64,000 nucleotides of DNA, from positions 186,001-250,000 of the forward strand of contig NZ_JACJQU010000005.1 in NCBI RefSeq assembly GCF_014696825.1, written 5' to 3'. The position numbers and the translations under genes are program-made. Positions within the stretch are counted from its first letter, which is position 1; each line of letters opens with the position of its first letter. The notes below the pieces were generated by a model that saw nothing but the letters and a program-made list of their open reading frames with translations, did not search any database and was not told where the DNA came from. The stretch is from Anabaena sphaerica FACHB-251 (GTDB lineage Bacteria; Cyanobacteriota; Cyanobacteriia; Cyanobacteriales; Nostocaceae). Shown piece after piece: positions 10,414 through 18,353 of the stretch.

Positions 10414-10500
10414 CAGGAGTCAGGAGTTACAGGAGTTCAGAATAAATACGAGTAACTAATGACTAATGACTAATGACCAATGACCAATGACTAATAACTA
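10414..10500. repeat. Composite AGGAGTC / AATGACT repeat array
   Basis: AGGAGTC-type units are followed by about six AATGACT/AATGACC heptamers that run directly into the ATGATG start of the next gene. The array fills the hemB-oxidoreductase gap and leaves no clear Shine-Dalgarno site. Confidence 0.75.
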
Positions 10501-11730
10501 ATGATGAAAACTGACTTAGCAATTGTCGGTGCTGGACCTCATGCACTAACTTTAGTTGCCCATCTGTTGCAAAAACGCCAATCTATTAAAGGTAAATTCG
10601 CTGTATTCGATCCTAGTGGTACATGGATGAGTCGGTGGAAACAGCAATTTGCAGCTTTAGAAATTCCCCATTTGCGATCCCCAGCTGTTCATCATCCCCA
10701 CTCTAACCCCTTCGCTTTAAGGAAATTTTCTGAATCTCGTTCTCAGGAACTTTTTCCCCCCTATGACTTACCTGGAACTAAAATATTTGCGGATTTTTGC
10801 GAGGATGTTATAGCATCCTATCAGTTACAGGATCAGGTCATTCCTTTAGCTGTAACCAGGATTAAACCCCTTTTAGATCATTTACGTCCTCAATTTCAAT
10901 TAGGGCTGTCAGATGGACAAACGGTAACTGCACGGCGGGTAGTGTTAGCAACCGGTAGCGGTAAAATACACATCCCTGATTGGGTGAATCAGATTAAATC
11001 AGTGTATTCTCAAGATAGACTCAGCCATTCTCACACTGTAGATTTACGGAAATATCACAGTTTAGCAGGTCAAAGAGTTTTAATAGTCGGTGGTGGTTTA
11101 ACCAGTGGACATTTAGCCGTCGGTGCAATTTCCCGTGGTGCAAAAGTTCACTTAATGATGCGCCGACAATTATCAGAAAAGCTATTTGACGCTGCACCGG
11201 GTTGGTTAGGTCCCAAATATCTGAAAGGATTTTTTGAGCAAAATTGGCAACAACGGTGGATGCTAATTCAACAAGCTAGAAATGGTGGTTCTATCACACC
11301 TGCGATCGCTACACAATTACGCAAAGAAAAGCATCGTGGTAATATCATAATTGATGAAAACTGTCAAATAGTCAAAGCCGAATGGTTAAGTAATAACTGG
11401 CAGATAGAATGTAATAACGGCAAGATTTACAACTTTGATTATATTTGGTTAGCCACAGGTACTAAATTCGATGTCACCACAGAACCCTTATTACAGGACA
11501 TTTTAGCCGCCTATCCCACCCAAATAGTTAACGGTTTACCTGTTTTAGATACTTATCTGCGTTGGCCTGGCTGTGAATTATTTATCATGGGTGGTTTAGC
11601 AGCATTGCAAGTGGGTCCAACAGCTAGAAATTTATCCGGTGCAAGAATGGCCTGTGAGAAAATCGTTCCCGCCATTGTTAAGCCCAGTGTAGCTTTTTCA
11701 CCTAGTATTACTGAAGTCAAAGCCAGCTAA
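10501..11730 (+). CDS. FAD/NAD(P)-binding oxidoreductase, flavin monooxygenase-like
   Basis: 409 residues with two Rossmann fingerprints. GAGPHA at residues 10-15 is for FAD and GGGLTSG at 197-203 is for NAD(P). An ATGxxxD-type motif (LATGTKFD) near residue 315 is typical of lysine/ornithine N-hydroxylase-like and Baeyer-Villiger-like flavoproteins. The substrate is unknown. It follows hemB on the same strand, separated only by a repeat array, and precedes the Zur-boxed COG0523 gene, so co-induction with hemB in zinc limitation is plausible. A link to a metallophore was considered, but no siderophore genes are nearby. Confidence 0.8.
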   Translation: MMKTDLAIVGAGPHALTLVAHLLQKRQSIKGKFAVFDPSGTWMSRWKQQFAALEIPHLRSPAVHHPHSNPFALRKFSESRSQELFPPYDLPGTKIFADFCEDVIASYQLQDQVIPLAVTRIKPLLDHLRPQFQLGLSDGQTVTARRVVLATGSGKIHIPDWVNQIKSVYSQDRLSHSHTVDLRKYHSLAGQRVLIVGGGLTSGHLAVGAISRGAKVHLMMRRQLSEKLFDAAPGWLGPKYLKGFFEQNWQQRWMLIQQARNGGSITPAIATQLRKEKHRGNIIIDENCQIVKAEWLSNNWQIECNNGKIYNFDYIWLATGTKFDVTTEPLLQDILAAYPTQIVNGLPVLDTYLRWPGCELFIMGGLAALQVGPTARNLSGARMACEKIVPAIVKPSVAFSPSITEVKAS

Positions 11731-11776
11731 CCCAAAATTTTCAGGTGTGAGCTTAAACAACTTTTTTGTGCTATTC

Positions 11777-11791
11777 TGAGAACGATTATCA
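11777..11791. promoter_or_regulatory. Zur-like operator upstream of the COG0523 GTPase
   Basis: TGAGAACGATTATCA has a perfect right half-site and five of seven positions in the left half. It ends 28 bp before the start codon, exactly the spacing seen at hemB. Confidence 0.75.
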
Positions 11792-11819
11792 TTTGTAAAT
11801 TGCATTCATTAAACAGATC

Positions 11820-12923
11820 ATGAGTCAATTAACAGCACCAATATCAAGCCTAAACATAGATATTCCCAAACAAGGAATGCCTGTTAGTATCATTACCGGA
11901 TTTTTAGGAAGTGGAAAAACCACACTTTTAAATCAAATTCTGCAAAATAAACAAGATTTAAAAGTTGCAGTTCTTGTCAATGAATTTGGTGATATTAATA
12001 TTGATAGTCAATTGCTAGTTACTGTAGATAAAGATATGGTAGAACTCAGCAATGGTTGTATATGCTGTACCATTAATGATGGTTTAGTTGATGCAGTGTA
12101 TAGAGTTTTAGAACGAGAAGAACGTATTGATTATCTAGTCATTGAAACCACGGGAGTAGCTGACCCATTACCAATAATTTTAACTTTTCTAGGGACAGAA
12201 CTTAGAGATTTAACAAACCTAGATTCCATTATTACTGTTGTAGATGCAGAGACATTTAATGAAGAACATTTTCAGAGTGAAGCAGCTTTACAACAGATTA
12301 CCTATGGAGATATTATTCTCCTGAATAAAACCGACCTTGTTAACCGAGACAAACTGGAAGAAGTAGAAAATTTTATCCGTGATGTAAAAAGCGGAGCGAG
12401 AATTTTACATACTCAATATGGTCAAGTCGCTTTACCTCTAATTTTAGATGTGGGTTTAACACCAAAAGATGAGTATATTACCGATGATGTAGAAGATACT
12501 CACGAACATGAACACCATCATCATGATCATGAAAATCATGAAAATCATGAACATCATGAACATCACCACCATGAGCATGAAAATCATGAACATCATCACC
12601 ATAACCATGAAAATCATGATCATCACTCCCATCATTTAGAAAATGATGGCTTTGTGTCAATCTCTTTTCAATCAGATCAACCATTTGACGTGAATAAATT
12701 TGAGAATTTTCTCACTGAAGAAATGCCACAGAACGTATTTCGAGCCAAGGGCATTTTATGGTTTAGTGATAGTGAGTTGCGCCATATTTTTCAACTGAGT
12801 GGACCCCGTTACAGCTTACACGCTGATGAATGGCAAACTTCACCTAAAAATCAGGTAGTTTTCATTGGTAGAAAATTGGATAAAAACGAAATTTATACAA
12901 AACTTAATAATAGTTTGCTATGA
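11820..12923 (+). CDS. COG0523 GTPase, putative zinc metallochaperone with His-rich loop
   Basis: 367 residues of the CobW/G3E family. Walker A is GFLGSGKT at 27-34, the diagnostic metal-binding CxCC is C80-I-C82-C83, and the G4-like NKTD is near 167. A loop of alternating His, Glu, Asp and Asn lies at about residues 226-277, followed by the CobW C-terminal domain. COG0523 proteins of the ZNG1/ZigA/YeiR type insert zinc into client enzymes when zinc is scarce. A Zur-like box upstream and folE directly downstream (97 bp) support a zinc role and hint that FolE could be a client; that part is inference. Confidence 0.9.
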   Translation: MSQLTAPISSLNIDIPKQGMPVSIITGFLGSGKTTLLNQILQNKQDLKVAVLVNEFGDINIDSQLLVTVDKDMVELSNGCICCTINDGLVDAVYRVLEREERIDYLVIETTGVADPLPIILTFLGTELRDLTNLDSIITVVDAETFNEEHFQSEAALQQITYGDIILLNKTDLVNRDKLEEVENFIRDVKSGARILHTQYGQVALPLILDVGLTPKDEYITDDVEDTHEHEHHHHDHENHENHEHHEHHHHEHENHEHHHHNHENHDHHSHHLENDGFVSISFQSDQPFDVNKFENFLTEEMPQNVFRAKGILWFSDSELRHIFQLSGPRYSLHADEWQTSPKNQVVFIGRKLDKNEIYTKLNNSLL

Positions 12924-13019
12924 TAAAGAAGTGTTAAGAAATCGCCCCTAACAGTTAATAGTTATTCATGTTGCATTAGCTATTAATCAACAAATAATTT
13001 ATCGAATTCAACGCAAACA

Positions 13020-13670
13020 ATGACTTTATCCATTCGTCCCGATCTCAATTCTGCTGCTCAAGTTGTGTCATCTTTATCAACTCAGCAACAACCCACTGTA
13101 ACAGAAGCAGAAATGATGCAAGCTGTACGAACCTTGCTGATTGGACTAGGAGAAAATCCTGACCGGGAAGGGTTGAAAGATACTCCTAAAAGAGTCGTCA
13201 AAGCCTTGCAATTTCTCACCAAGGGATATCATGAATCCTTGGATGAATTGTTAAATGGAGCAGTGTTTACAGAGAGTGCTGATGAAATGGTGTTAGTTCG
13301 GGATATTGACATTTTCAGTTCCTGTGAACATCATATTTTGCCAGTTATTGGCCGCGCTCATGTAGCTTATATTCCTAATGGTAAAGTCATTGGTTTATCA
13401 AAAATTGCCCGCATTTGTGAAATGTATGCAAGACGTTTGCAAGTGCAAGAACGTCTAACTTTACAAATTGCAGATGCACTGCAAGGATTACTCAAACCCA
13501 AAGGTGTTGCAGTAGTGATAGAAGCAACTCATATGTGTATGGTGATGCGCGGTGTACAAAAACCCGGTTCTTGGACAGTCACCAGTGCAATGCGTGGTGT
13601 ATTTTCAGAAGATGCACGCACCCGCGAAGAATTTATGAATTTGATTCGACACAATGCTAATTTTCACTAA
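13020..13670 (+). CDS. folE: GTP cyclohydrolase I (FolE, zinc-dependent type IA)
   Basis: 216 residues. It converts GTP to 7,8-dihydroneopterin triphosphate for folate and pterin synthesis. The zinc ligands align with those of the E. coli enzyme: C102 and H105 in [12 protein letters not shown] and C173 in [10 protein letters not shown], with the expected 71-residue spacing. So this copy needs zinc, unlike FolE2 (type IB), which often replaces it in Zur regulons. Its position right after a zinc-chaperone GTPase suggests protected metal supply. No own Zur box is visible, so co-transcription with the GTPase is likely. Confidence 0.92.
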   Translation: MTLSIRPDLNSAAQVVSSLSTQQQPTVTEAEMMQAVRTLLIGLGENPDREGLKDTPKRVVKALQFLTKGYHESLDELLNGAVFTESADEMVLVRDIDIFSSCEHHILPVIGRAHVAYIPNGKVIGLSKIARICEMYARRLQVQERLTLQIADALQGLLKPKGVAVVIEATHMCMVMRGVQKPGSWTVTSAMRGVFSEDARTREEFMNLIRHNANFH

Positions 13671-13703
13671 AGTTAGGTGACAGGTGACAGTAGTGAGATA
13701 ATT

Positions 13704-13780
13704 GTAGGTTGGGTTAAGCGATAGCGCAACCCAACAAAAGCATTGATAATGTTGGGTTTCCTAGCGTCAACCCAACCTAC
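13704..13780. repeat. GTAGGTTGGGTT palindromic repeat
   Basis: A 77-bp imperfect palindrome begins GTAGGTTGGGTT and ends AACCCAACCTAC, with a second inner AACCCAAC/GTTGGGTT pair. It is a common cyanobacterial dispersed hairpin and may end the folE transcript. Confidence 0.7.
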
Positions 13781-13821
13781 TTTTCTTTTAACTACTTAAT
13801 CAATTTATTGATGATTTATTT

Positions 13822-14035
13822 AGGGTTTGCTGAAAAAGTTGTCTGTGAGGTTAGGGAACTCTTAACAGGGAACAGGGAACAGTTTCAGCCATCTGGATAT
13901 CCTCAATTTCCCATATCCGACAAGGAAAAATGCAACTGTTTTGAGACTCCATAAGCCAAAACCTTGCACTTTTTTGTTCTAAAAATTCGCAAAACCCTTA
14001 TTAATAAACAGTTTTAGTTTTATTCAGCAAGCCCT
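13822..14035. mobile_element. MITE with AGGGTTTGCTGAA termini
   Basis: AGGGTTTGCTGAA (13822-13834) pairs with TTCAGCAAGCCCT (14023-14035), 12 of 13 matching. The 214 bp inside is non-coding and includes two GGGAACA heptamers. The ends resemble IS5-group termini of Nostocales, from memory. It separates folE from hisI and ends 26 bp before the hisI start. Confidence 0.7.
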
Positions 14036-14061
14036 ATTTAGATATGATTTTAGCTACATAA

Positions 14062-14409
14062 ATGATGGAAAAAATAATAAAAAACTTGAAATTCAACGAG
14101 CAAGGTTTAATTCCCGCCATAGCTCAAGATTACCGTGATGGTACTGTGTTGATGATGGCTTGGATGAACGCAGAATCAATTCAAAAAACCCTAGCGACAG
14201 GAGAAGCTCATTATTGGAGTCGTTCCCGTTCTGAATTATGGCATAAAGGGGCAAAATCTGGACATATTCAAAAAGTCAAAGAGCTTTTTTATGACTGTGA
14301 TGGTGATACAATTCTGATGAAAATTGATCAAATTGGTGATATTGCCTGTCATACTGGAGCAAGAAGTTGTTTTTTTAATGCTGTGGAAATTTTACCTGCT
14401 CAATCTTAA
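14062..14409 (+). CDS. hisI: Phosphoribosyl-AMP cyclohydrolase HisI (stand-alone)
   Basis: 115 residues. It opens the adenine ring of phosphoribosyl-AMP in histidine synthesis. The zinc cysteines C79, C96 and C103 and the magnesium-binding DCDGD acidic cluster are all present. It covers only the HisI domain, without the HisE pyrophosphohydrolase that is fused in many bacteria. It is therefore probably a paralog dedicated to this zinc gene neighbourhood, not the only HisI; that cannot be confirmed here. Start at the first of two adjacent ATGs. It leads into the P-loop gene 12 bp downstream. Confidence 0.9.
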   Translation: MMEKIIKNLKFNEQGLIPAIAQDYRDGTVLMMAWMNAESIQKTLATGEAHYWSRSRSELWHKGAKSGHIQKVKELFYDCDGDTILMKIDQIGDIACHTGARSCFFNAVEILPAQS

Positions 14410-14421
14410 GCTGAATGGATT

Positions 14422-15195
14422 ATGAATATACCAAGTATTACCGTCGTAGCTGGATTATCTGGGGCTGGAAAAACCACCTGGATTCGTCAACAAATCCGAG
14501 ATATTAAATCTCTTGAAAAAGTAATTTATTTCAGTCCTGGAACGGGGAATGTTATTATTGATCAAACTTGCATAAAAACCGAATTTCCTGGAATTAACTG
14601 TTTTGGTGATGGTCAAGAAATTGAATTTATTTATCAAATTCCAGAAGCGAATCATGTTTATATTGAATTAGGTTCTTACCTAGAATTATCAACAGTATCA
14701 CAAATATTAGATAATCTCAATTATCGTGCTGTGGCTATTTTACCACCCCACTATCAAAACTCAGAATATCATACATGGACTGAAGAAACTATCAATGGCG
14801 CACCAGCAGAAATAGTCAAAGTAGAAAAAATCTGGCGCGTGTGTACAACCGGTCAAGTTATTGATGAAAATAGTTTAGAAGAATTTTGGTATGAAATAAC
14901 TCATGGTGCTTATGGTAAAGTTATCCGCGCTAAGGGAATTTTTGATGTTAATGATGGGCGTTCTCTTTACTGTGATTTTGTCGCAGGTGTTCCCCAAACA
15001 GAGTTTTTAGAATTAGATTTACCAAGATATTTAGAAGGTAGACCTCAGCGGTTTAGTGGTTTAGAAGTAGCGGGAAAAAACTTAGATGAACCAGCGTTAA
15101 AAGCAACATTATCAGCTTGCTGTTTATCTGACTCCTTGATTTCCCAATATCAACAACAAGTCAAACAAATTTTATTAGAGGAACAACCAGTATGA
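14422..15195 (+). CDS. Small CobW-like P-loop GTPase lacking CxCC
   Basis: 257 residues. Walker A GLSGAGKTT is at 11-19. A CobW C-terminal-like segment (GVIRAKGIF, then LPRYLEGRPQRFSGLEVAG) occupies the last third, as in G3E metallochaperones. The family hallmark CxCC is missing, the protein is about 100 residues shorter than its neighbour at 11820, and no His-rich loop is present. It overlaps the next gene by 4 bp (ATGA), so translational coupling to the phosphoesterase is likely. A metal-trafficking role is inferred from context and fold only. Confidence 0.75.
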   Translation: MNIPSITVVAGLSGAGKTTWIRQQIRDIKSLEKVIYFSPGTGNVIIDQTCIKTEFPGINCFGDGQEIEFIYQIPEANHVYIELGSYLELSTVSQILDNLNYRAVAILPPHYQNSEYHTWTEETINGAPAEIVKVEKIWRVCTTGQVIDENSLEEFWYEITHGAYGKVIRAKGIFDVNDGRSLYCDFVAGVPQTEFLELDLPRYLEGRPQRFSGLEVAGKNLDEPALKATLSACCLSDSLISQYQQQVKQILLEEQPV

Positions 15196-16001
15196 AGATA
15201 GCTGTAATGTCATGTATTCATGGTAATTATGAAGCCTTAGATGCTGTATTATTAGACATTGAACAGCAAAAGGCAGAAAAAATCTTTTGTGTTGGTGATT
15301 TAGTGGGATATGGACCCCATCCCAATGCTGTTGTTAACAAAATTCGCTCTTTAGATATTCCTACCTGTGCTGGTTGTTGGGATGAAGATATAGTAGAAGG
15401 TTTGAATGCTTGTGATTGTAGTTATCCTTCATTATTAGCAGAAAAAAGAGGAATCCAAGCTCATGAATGGACTAATAAAGAAATTCATCCAGAAAACCGC
15501 GAGTTTTTAGCTAATTTACCCTACAGTATGCAATGGGAAAATTTAGCTTTTGTTCATGGTAGTCCTCATAGTAACCATGAATATTTATTACCCGAACTTG
15601 ATGCTTTTGTGGCCTTAGAACGGGTACTTTCTACAGGTGCAGATGTGCTGTTTTGTGGACATACTCATGTCCCTTATGTCAGAACTTTAAATGCAGGTAA
15701 TTTACAGATAAGAGTTGATAGTCAAGAAAAATTACAGGAAATTAGTTTTACATCTCCTATCAAGCGTATTATCAATGTAGGTTCAGTAGGAGAACCGCGA
15801 CATGGTAGACCTAATGCAACTTATGTAATTTATGACAATGAAACTCAAGAGGTGACATTAAGAGAAGTTGCTTATGATTATCAAAAAACCTGTGCTGCAA
15901 TTATTGAAAAGGGATTACCAAAAATATTTGCTTGGCGTTTAGCAAATGGTTTAGAATTTGCAGAAAGAGCAGATGATCCTACTCATGTTTGTACAAGATG
16001 A
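15192..16001 (+). CDS. Calcineurin-like metallophosphoesterase
   Basis: 269 residues of the YfcE/MJ0936-like metallophosphoesterase group. Visible motifs are SCIHGN near residue 7 (family DxHGN, with Cys for the usual Asp), GDLVGYGPHP, GCWDEDI in place of GNHD/E, a HGSP histidine and GHTH near 157. A GSVGEPRHG stretch near the C-terminus is the usual family ending. Substitution of the first metal ligand (D to C) and of the GNHD Asn suggests altered metal preference or weak activity. Coupled to the upstream P-loop protein by an ATGA overlap. Substrate unknown. Confidence 0.85.
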   Translation: MKIAVMSCIHGNYEALDAVLLDIEQQKAEKIFCVGDLVGYGPHPNAVVNKIRSLDIPTCAGCWDEDIVEGLNACDCSYPSLLAEKRGIQAHEWTNKEIHPENREFLANLPYSMQWENLAFVHGSPHSNHEYLLPELDAFVALERVLSTGADVLFCGHTHVPYVRTLNAGNLQIRVDSQEKLQEISFTSPIKRIINVGSVGEPRHGRPNATYVIYDNETQEVTLREVAYDYQKTCAAIIEKGLPKIFAWRLANGLEFAERADDPTHVCTR

Positions 16002-16006
16002 TTGGT

Positions 16007-16036
16007 GACTGGGTACTAGGGACTGGGGACTGGGGA
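16007..16036. repeat. GGGGACT heptamer array
   Basis: About four GGGACTG units lie between the two phosphoesterase genes. Confidence 0.7.
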
Positions 16037-16104
16037 CTTGCAGTGACAAATTAATTCTTTCTCCTGACTCGTGACTCCTGAATTATTATATAAAATCTAA
16101 AATT

Positions 16105-16836
16105 ATGTGGGTTATTTTGAGTGGAATTGAAGGTAATTTAGCAGCTTATGAAGCTGTGATGGCAGATATTAAGCGTCAACGTTATGTAGATGCTTTATAT
16201 ATTTTGGGTGATTTAGTTGGACCAAATAAAGAATGTGAAAAACTGGTAGAAAGGGTAAAGTCTCCCCGTCGTGGTGAGTTAGAACCAATGATTTGTAAAG
16301 GTTGGTGGGAAGAACAATGTTTTATTTTGCATGGTTTGGGACCAACTGGAGAAGCTCCTGATTTGTTGGAAAAATATGGAGGTGATACTGTAGAAATGCT
16401 CTGGGAATGTGTTTCTCGTCCCACTGTACAATGGTTGAGAAATTTGGACTTTGGTTTTTTTGAGTTAGATTGTTTATTAATTCATGGTTCAACGGTAGGT
16501 GTGAGTGAGGAACTTACTCCAGAAACTCCCCCGATTCAAATGTTAGATAGACTGTCAAGAATGCAAGCAAATAATTTGTTTTGTGGTCGTTCTGGTTTAA
16601 CTTTTCAATATCAGTTACAAGGTGGTTCTGTCACGAGTGAAATTACAACTCTTGACCGCCAAATTTCTTCGCAAATAATGACTGTTACACCCCGTCAAGT
16701 GATTGGGGTGGGAAATGTGGGACGTACTCCCGGTCAAGCTACCTATACTATCTATAATCCTAATAATAATAAAGTGGAATTTAAAACTGTTTATTATGGG
16801 AATAGTAAGGGATTTAAAGGGCATGAGAGTAAATAA
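16105..16836 (+). CDS. Degenerate metallophosphoesterase paralog
   Basis: 243 residues with the same overall order as the upstream enzyme: SGIEGNLAAYEAV for SxIHGN, LYILGDLVGP for GDLVG, CKGWWEEQ for GNHDE, LIHGSTVG for the HGS site, FCGRSGLT for CGHTH and GVGNVGRTPGQATYTIYN for the C-terminal GSVG segment. Almost every metal ligand (Asp, His, Asn and both His of GHTH) is replaced, while the framework is kept. The frame is intact, which argues for a retained non-catalytic or partner role, not decay. It is probably a duplicate of the gene at 15192. Confidence 0.75.
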   Translation: MWVILSGIEGNLAAYEAVMADIKRQRYVDALYILGDLVGPNKECEKLVERVKSPRRGELEPMICKGWWEEQCFILHGLGPTGEAPDLLEKYGGDTVEMLWECVSRPTVQWLRNLDFGFFELDCLLIHGSTVGVSEELTPETPPIQMLDRLSRMQANNLFCGRSGLTFQYQLQGGSVTSEITTLDRQISSQIMTVTPRQVIGVGNVGRTPGQATYTIYNPNNNKVEFKTVYYGNSKGFKGHESK

Positions 16837-16976
16837 TTTAAATCTGGTGTTTAATTCCCAAATTTCCTATCGCTCTACCACTTCTTCTAACATACCTCTA
16901 AGATACAAGGTTGGGTTGATGCAACGAAGATAAATTTTAAGCTATTCTGATCTGCACAGAAAACCTAAATGTTCAC

Positions 16977-18185
16977 TTAAACCAACATCCCCGCAATACC
17001 AGCAGTAATAAAACTCGCAAGTAATCCGCCAATCATTGATTTAAAACCCATCCGCGCTAAATCATTTTGACGGTTAGGAGCCATAGCTGTCATACTACCA
17101 ATAGTAATCCCAATTGTGCCAATATTAGCAAAATTACATAAAGCATAAGTAGTAATAATCGCAGCACGTTGAGAAATTTGCTGCTGCTTAATCATTTCAC
17201 CTAAATCCAAATATGCCACAAATTCATTTAAAATCGTCTTTTTACCCAATAAAGCCCCGATTTTGCCACAATCAGCCCAAGGTATGCCCATCAACCAAGC
17301 TACAGGAGCCATAATAAAATATAACATCCACTCTAAGGATAATTGCGGTAAACCTACAAGTGCCCCCAACCATCCTAACAATGCATTTACAGCAGCCAGC
17401 AAACCCAAAAATGCAATAATCATCACACCGACATTAACCGCTAACTTAACACCATCAAGCGCCCCTGTCGTTGCGGCATCAATGACATTGACAGAATTAC
17501 TCTTTGTCTCCACACTAATTTTACCAGCAGTTTCCGATACTTCTGTTTCTGGATAGAGTAACTTTGATACTATCAAAGAAGTAGGAGCAGTCATAAAAAA
17601 AGCAGCTATCAAATGTTCTGCGGGAATACCGAAAGAAAGGTAAGCACCCAGTACACCACCGGCAATAGTAGCAAAACCACCAGTCATCACCGCAAATAGT
17701 TCTGATTGAGTCATGTTTGCTACATAGGGCTTAACCATTAACGCCGCTTCTGTCGGACCTAAAAAGATATTTCCAGCGCAGGATAAAGACTCAGCACCAG
17801 TTGTTTTCATGGTTTTCATCATTACCCAAGCCAAGCTACTGACTATCCTCTGGACAATGCCATAGTGATATAAAACACTGATAAAAGCAGAGAAAAAGAT
17901 AATTGTCGGTAGAACTTGAAAAGCAAATAAATGATCTTTGAAATTTTCGCCAAAGACAAATTTAGCACCTACATCAGAAAAAGCTAAGAAATTACCGATA
18001 ATATCCCCCAAAGACTTAAAGAGATTTAAACCCCAGGAAGTTTTCAAAATTACCAATGCTAAAAGAAATTCTAACCCTAAACCCCAGGCCACAGTTCGCC
18101 AACGCACAGCATGACGGTTAACAGAAAGGGCATAAGATATACCAATAAAAACTAAAATACCTAGCGCCGAAATAGCCCGTTCCAT
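16977..18185 (-). CDS. Concentrative nucleoside transporter (NupC/CNT family)
   Basis: 402 residues, about ten membrane segments. CNT-family signatures are seen in the pore region: AESLSCAGNIFLGPTEAALM near 134 and the CNFANIGTIGI segment near 351. It imports nucleosides with a cation gradient across the plasma membrane. It is transcribed away from the WD40 gene. The Zur-like box at 18285 lies 99 bp upstream of its start and could in principle serve both directions. Substrate range cannot be read from sequence. Confidence 0.88.
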   Translation of the reverse strand: MERAISALGILVFIGISYALSVNRHAVRWRTVAWGLGLEFLLALVILKTSWGLNLFKSLGDIIGNFLAFSDVGAKFVFGENFKDHLFAFQVLPTIIFFSAFISVLYHYGIVQRIVSSLAWVMMKTMKTTGAESLSCAGNIFLGPTEAALMVKPYVANMTQSELFAVMTGGFATIAGGVLGAYLSFGIPAEHLIAAFFMTAPTSLIVSKLLYPETEVSETAGKISVETKSNSVNVIDAATTGALDGVKLAVNVGVMIIAFLGLLAAVNALLGWLGALVGLPQLSLEWMLYFIMAPVAWLMGIPWADCGKIGALLGKKTILNEFVAYLDLGEMIKQQQISQRAAIITTYALCNFANIGTIGITIGSMTAMAPNRQNDLARMGFKSMIGGLLASFITAGIAGMLV

Positions 18186-18284
18186 TTTGATTCCTAAACA
18201 GCATTTCTAAAAATATTAATATTTTTAACGCCCAGAAAACCCAATTTAAAAAAATCTTGTGTGATCAGACTATTTGCGCTATCC

Positions 18285-18299
18285 TGATAACGATTCTCA
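18285..18299. promoter_or_regulatory. Zur-like operator upstream of the WD40 gene
   Basis: TGATAACGATTCTCA fits TGATAATNATTATCA with two mismatches, one in each half. It ends 54 bp before the WD40 start and lies 99 bp from the divergent nucleoside-transporter start. Confidence 0.7.
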
Positions 18300-18353
18300 T
18301 TGCTTCTAGGCTATGAAAATGAATCCTCAAAAATGTATTGCTAAATATTAATT

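Noticed and set aside
10501-11730. Siderophore or zincophore N-hydroxylase
   Set aside because: The fold fits broadly, but no biosynthetic partners (NRPS, NIS synthetase, nicotianamine-like synthase) are in the neighbourhood.
12478-12684. Minus-strand frame rich in Asp and His opposite the COG0523 gene
   Set aside because: It is the mirror of the CAT/GAA repeat that encodes the His-rich loop; no start context or family likeness.
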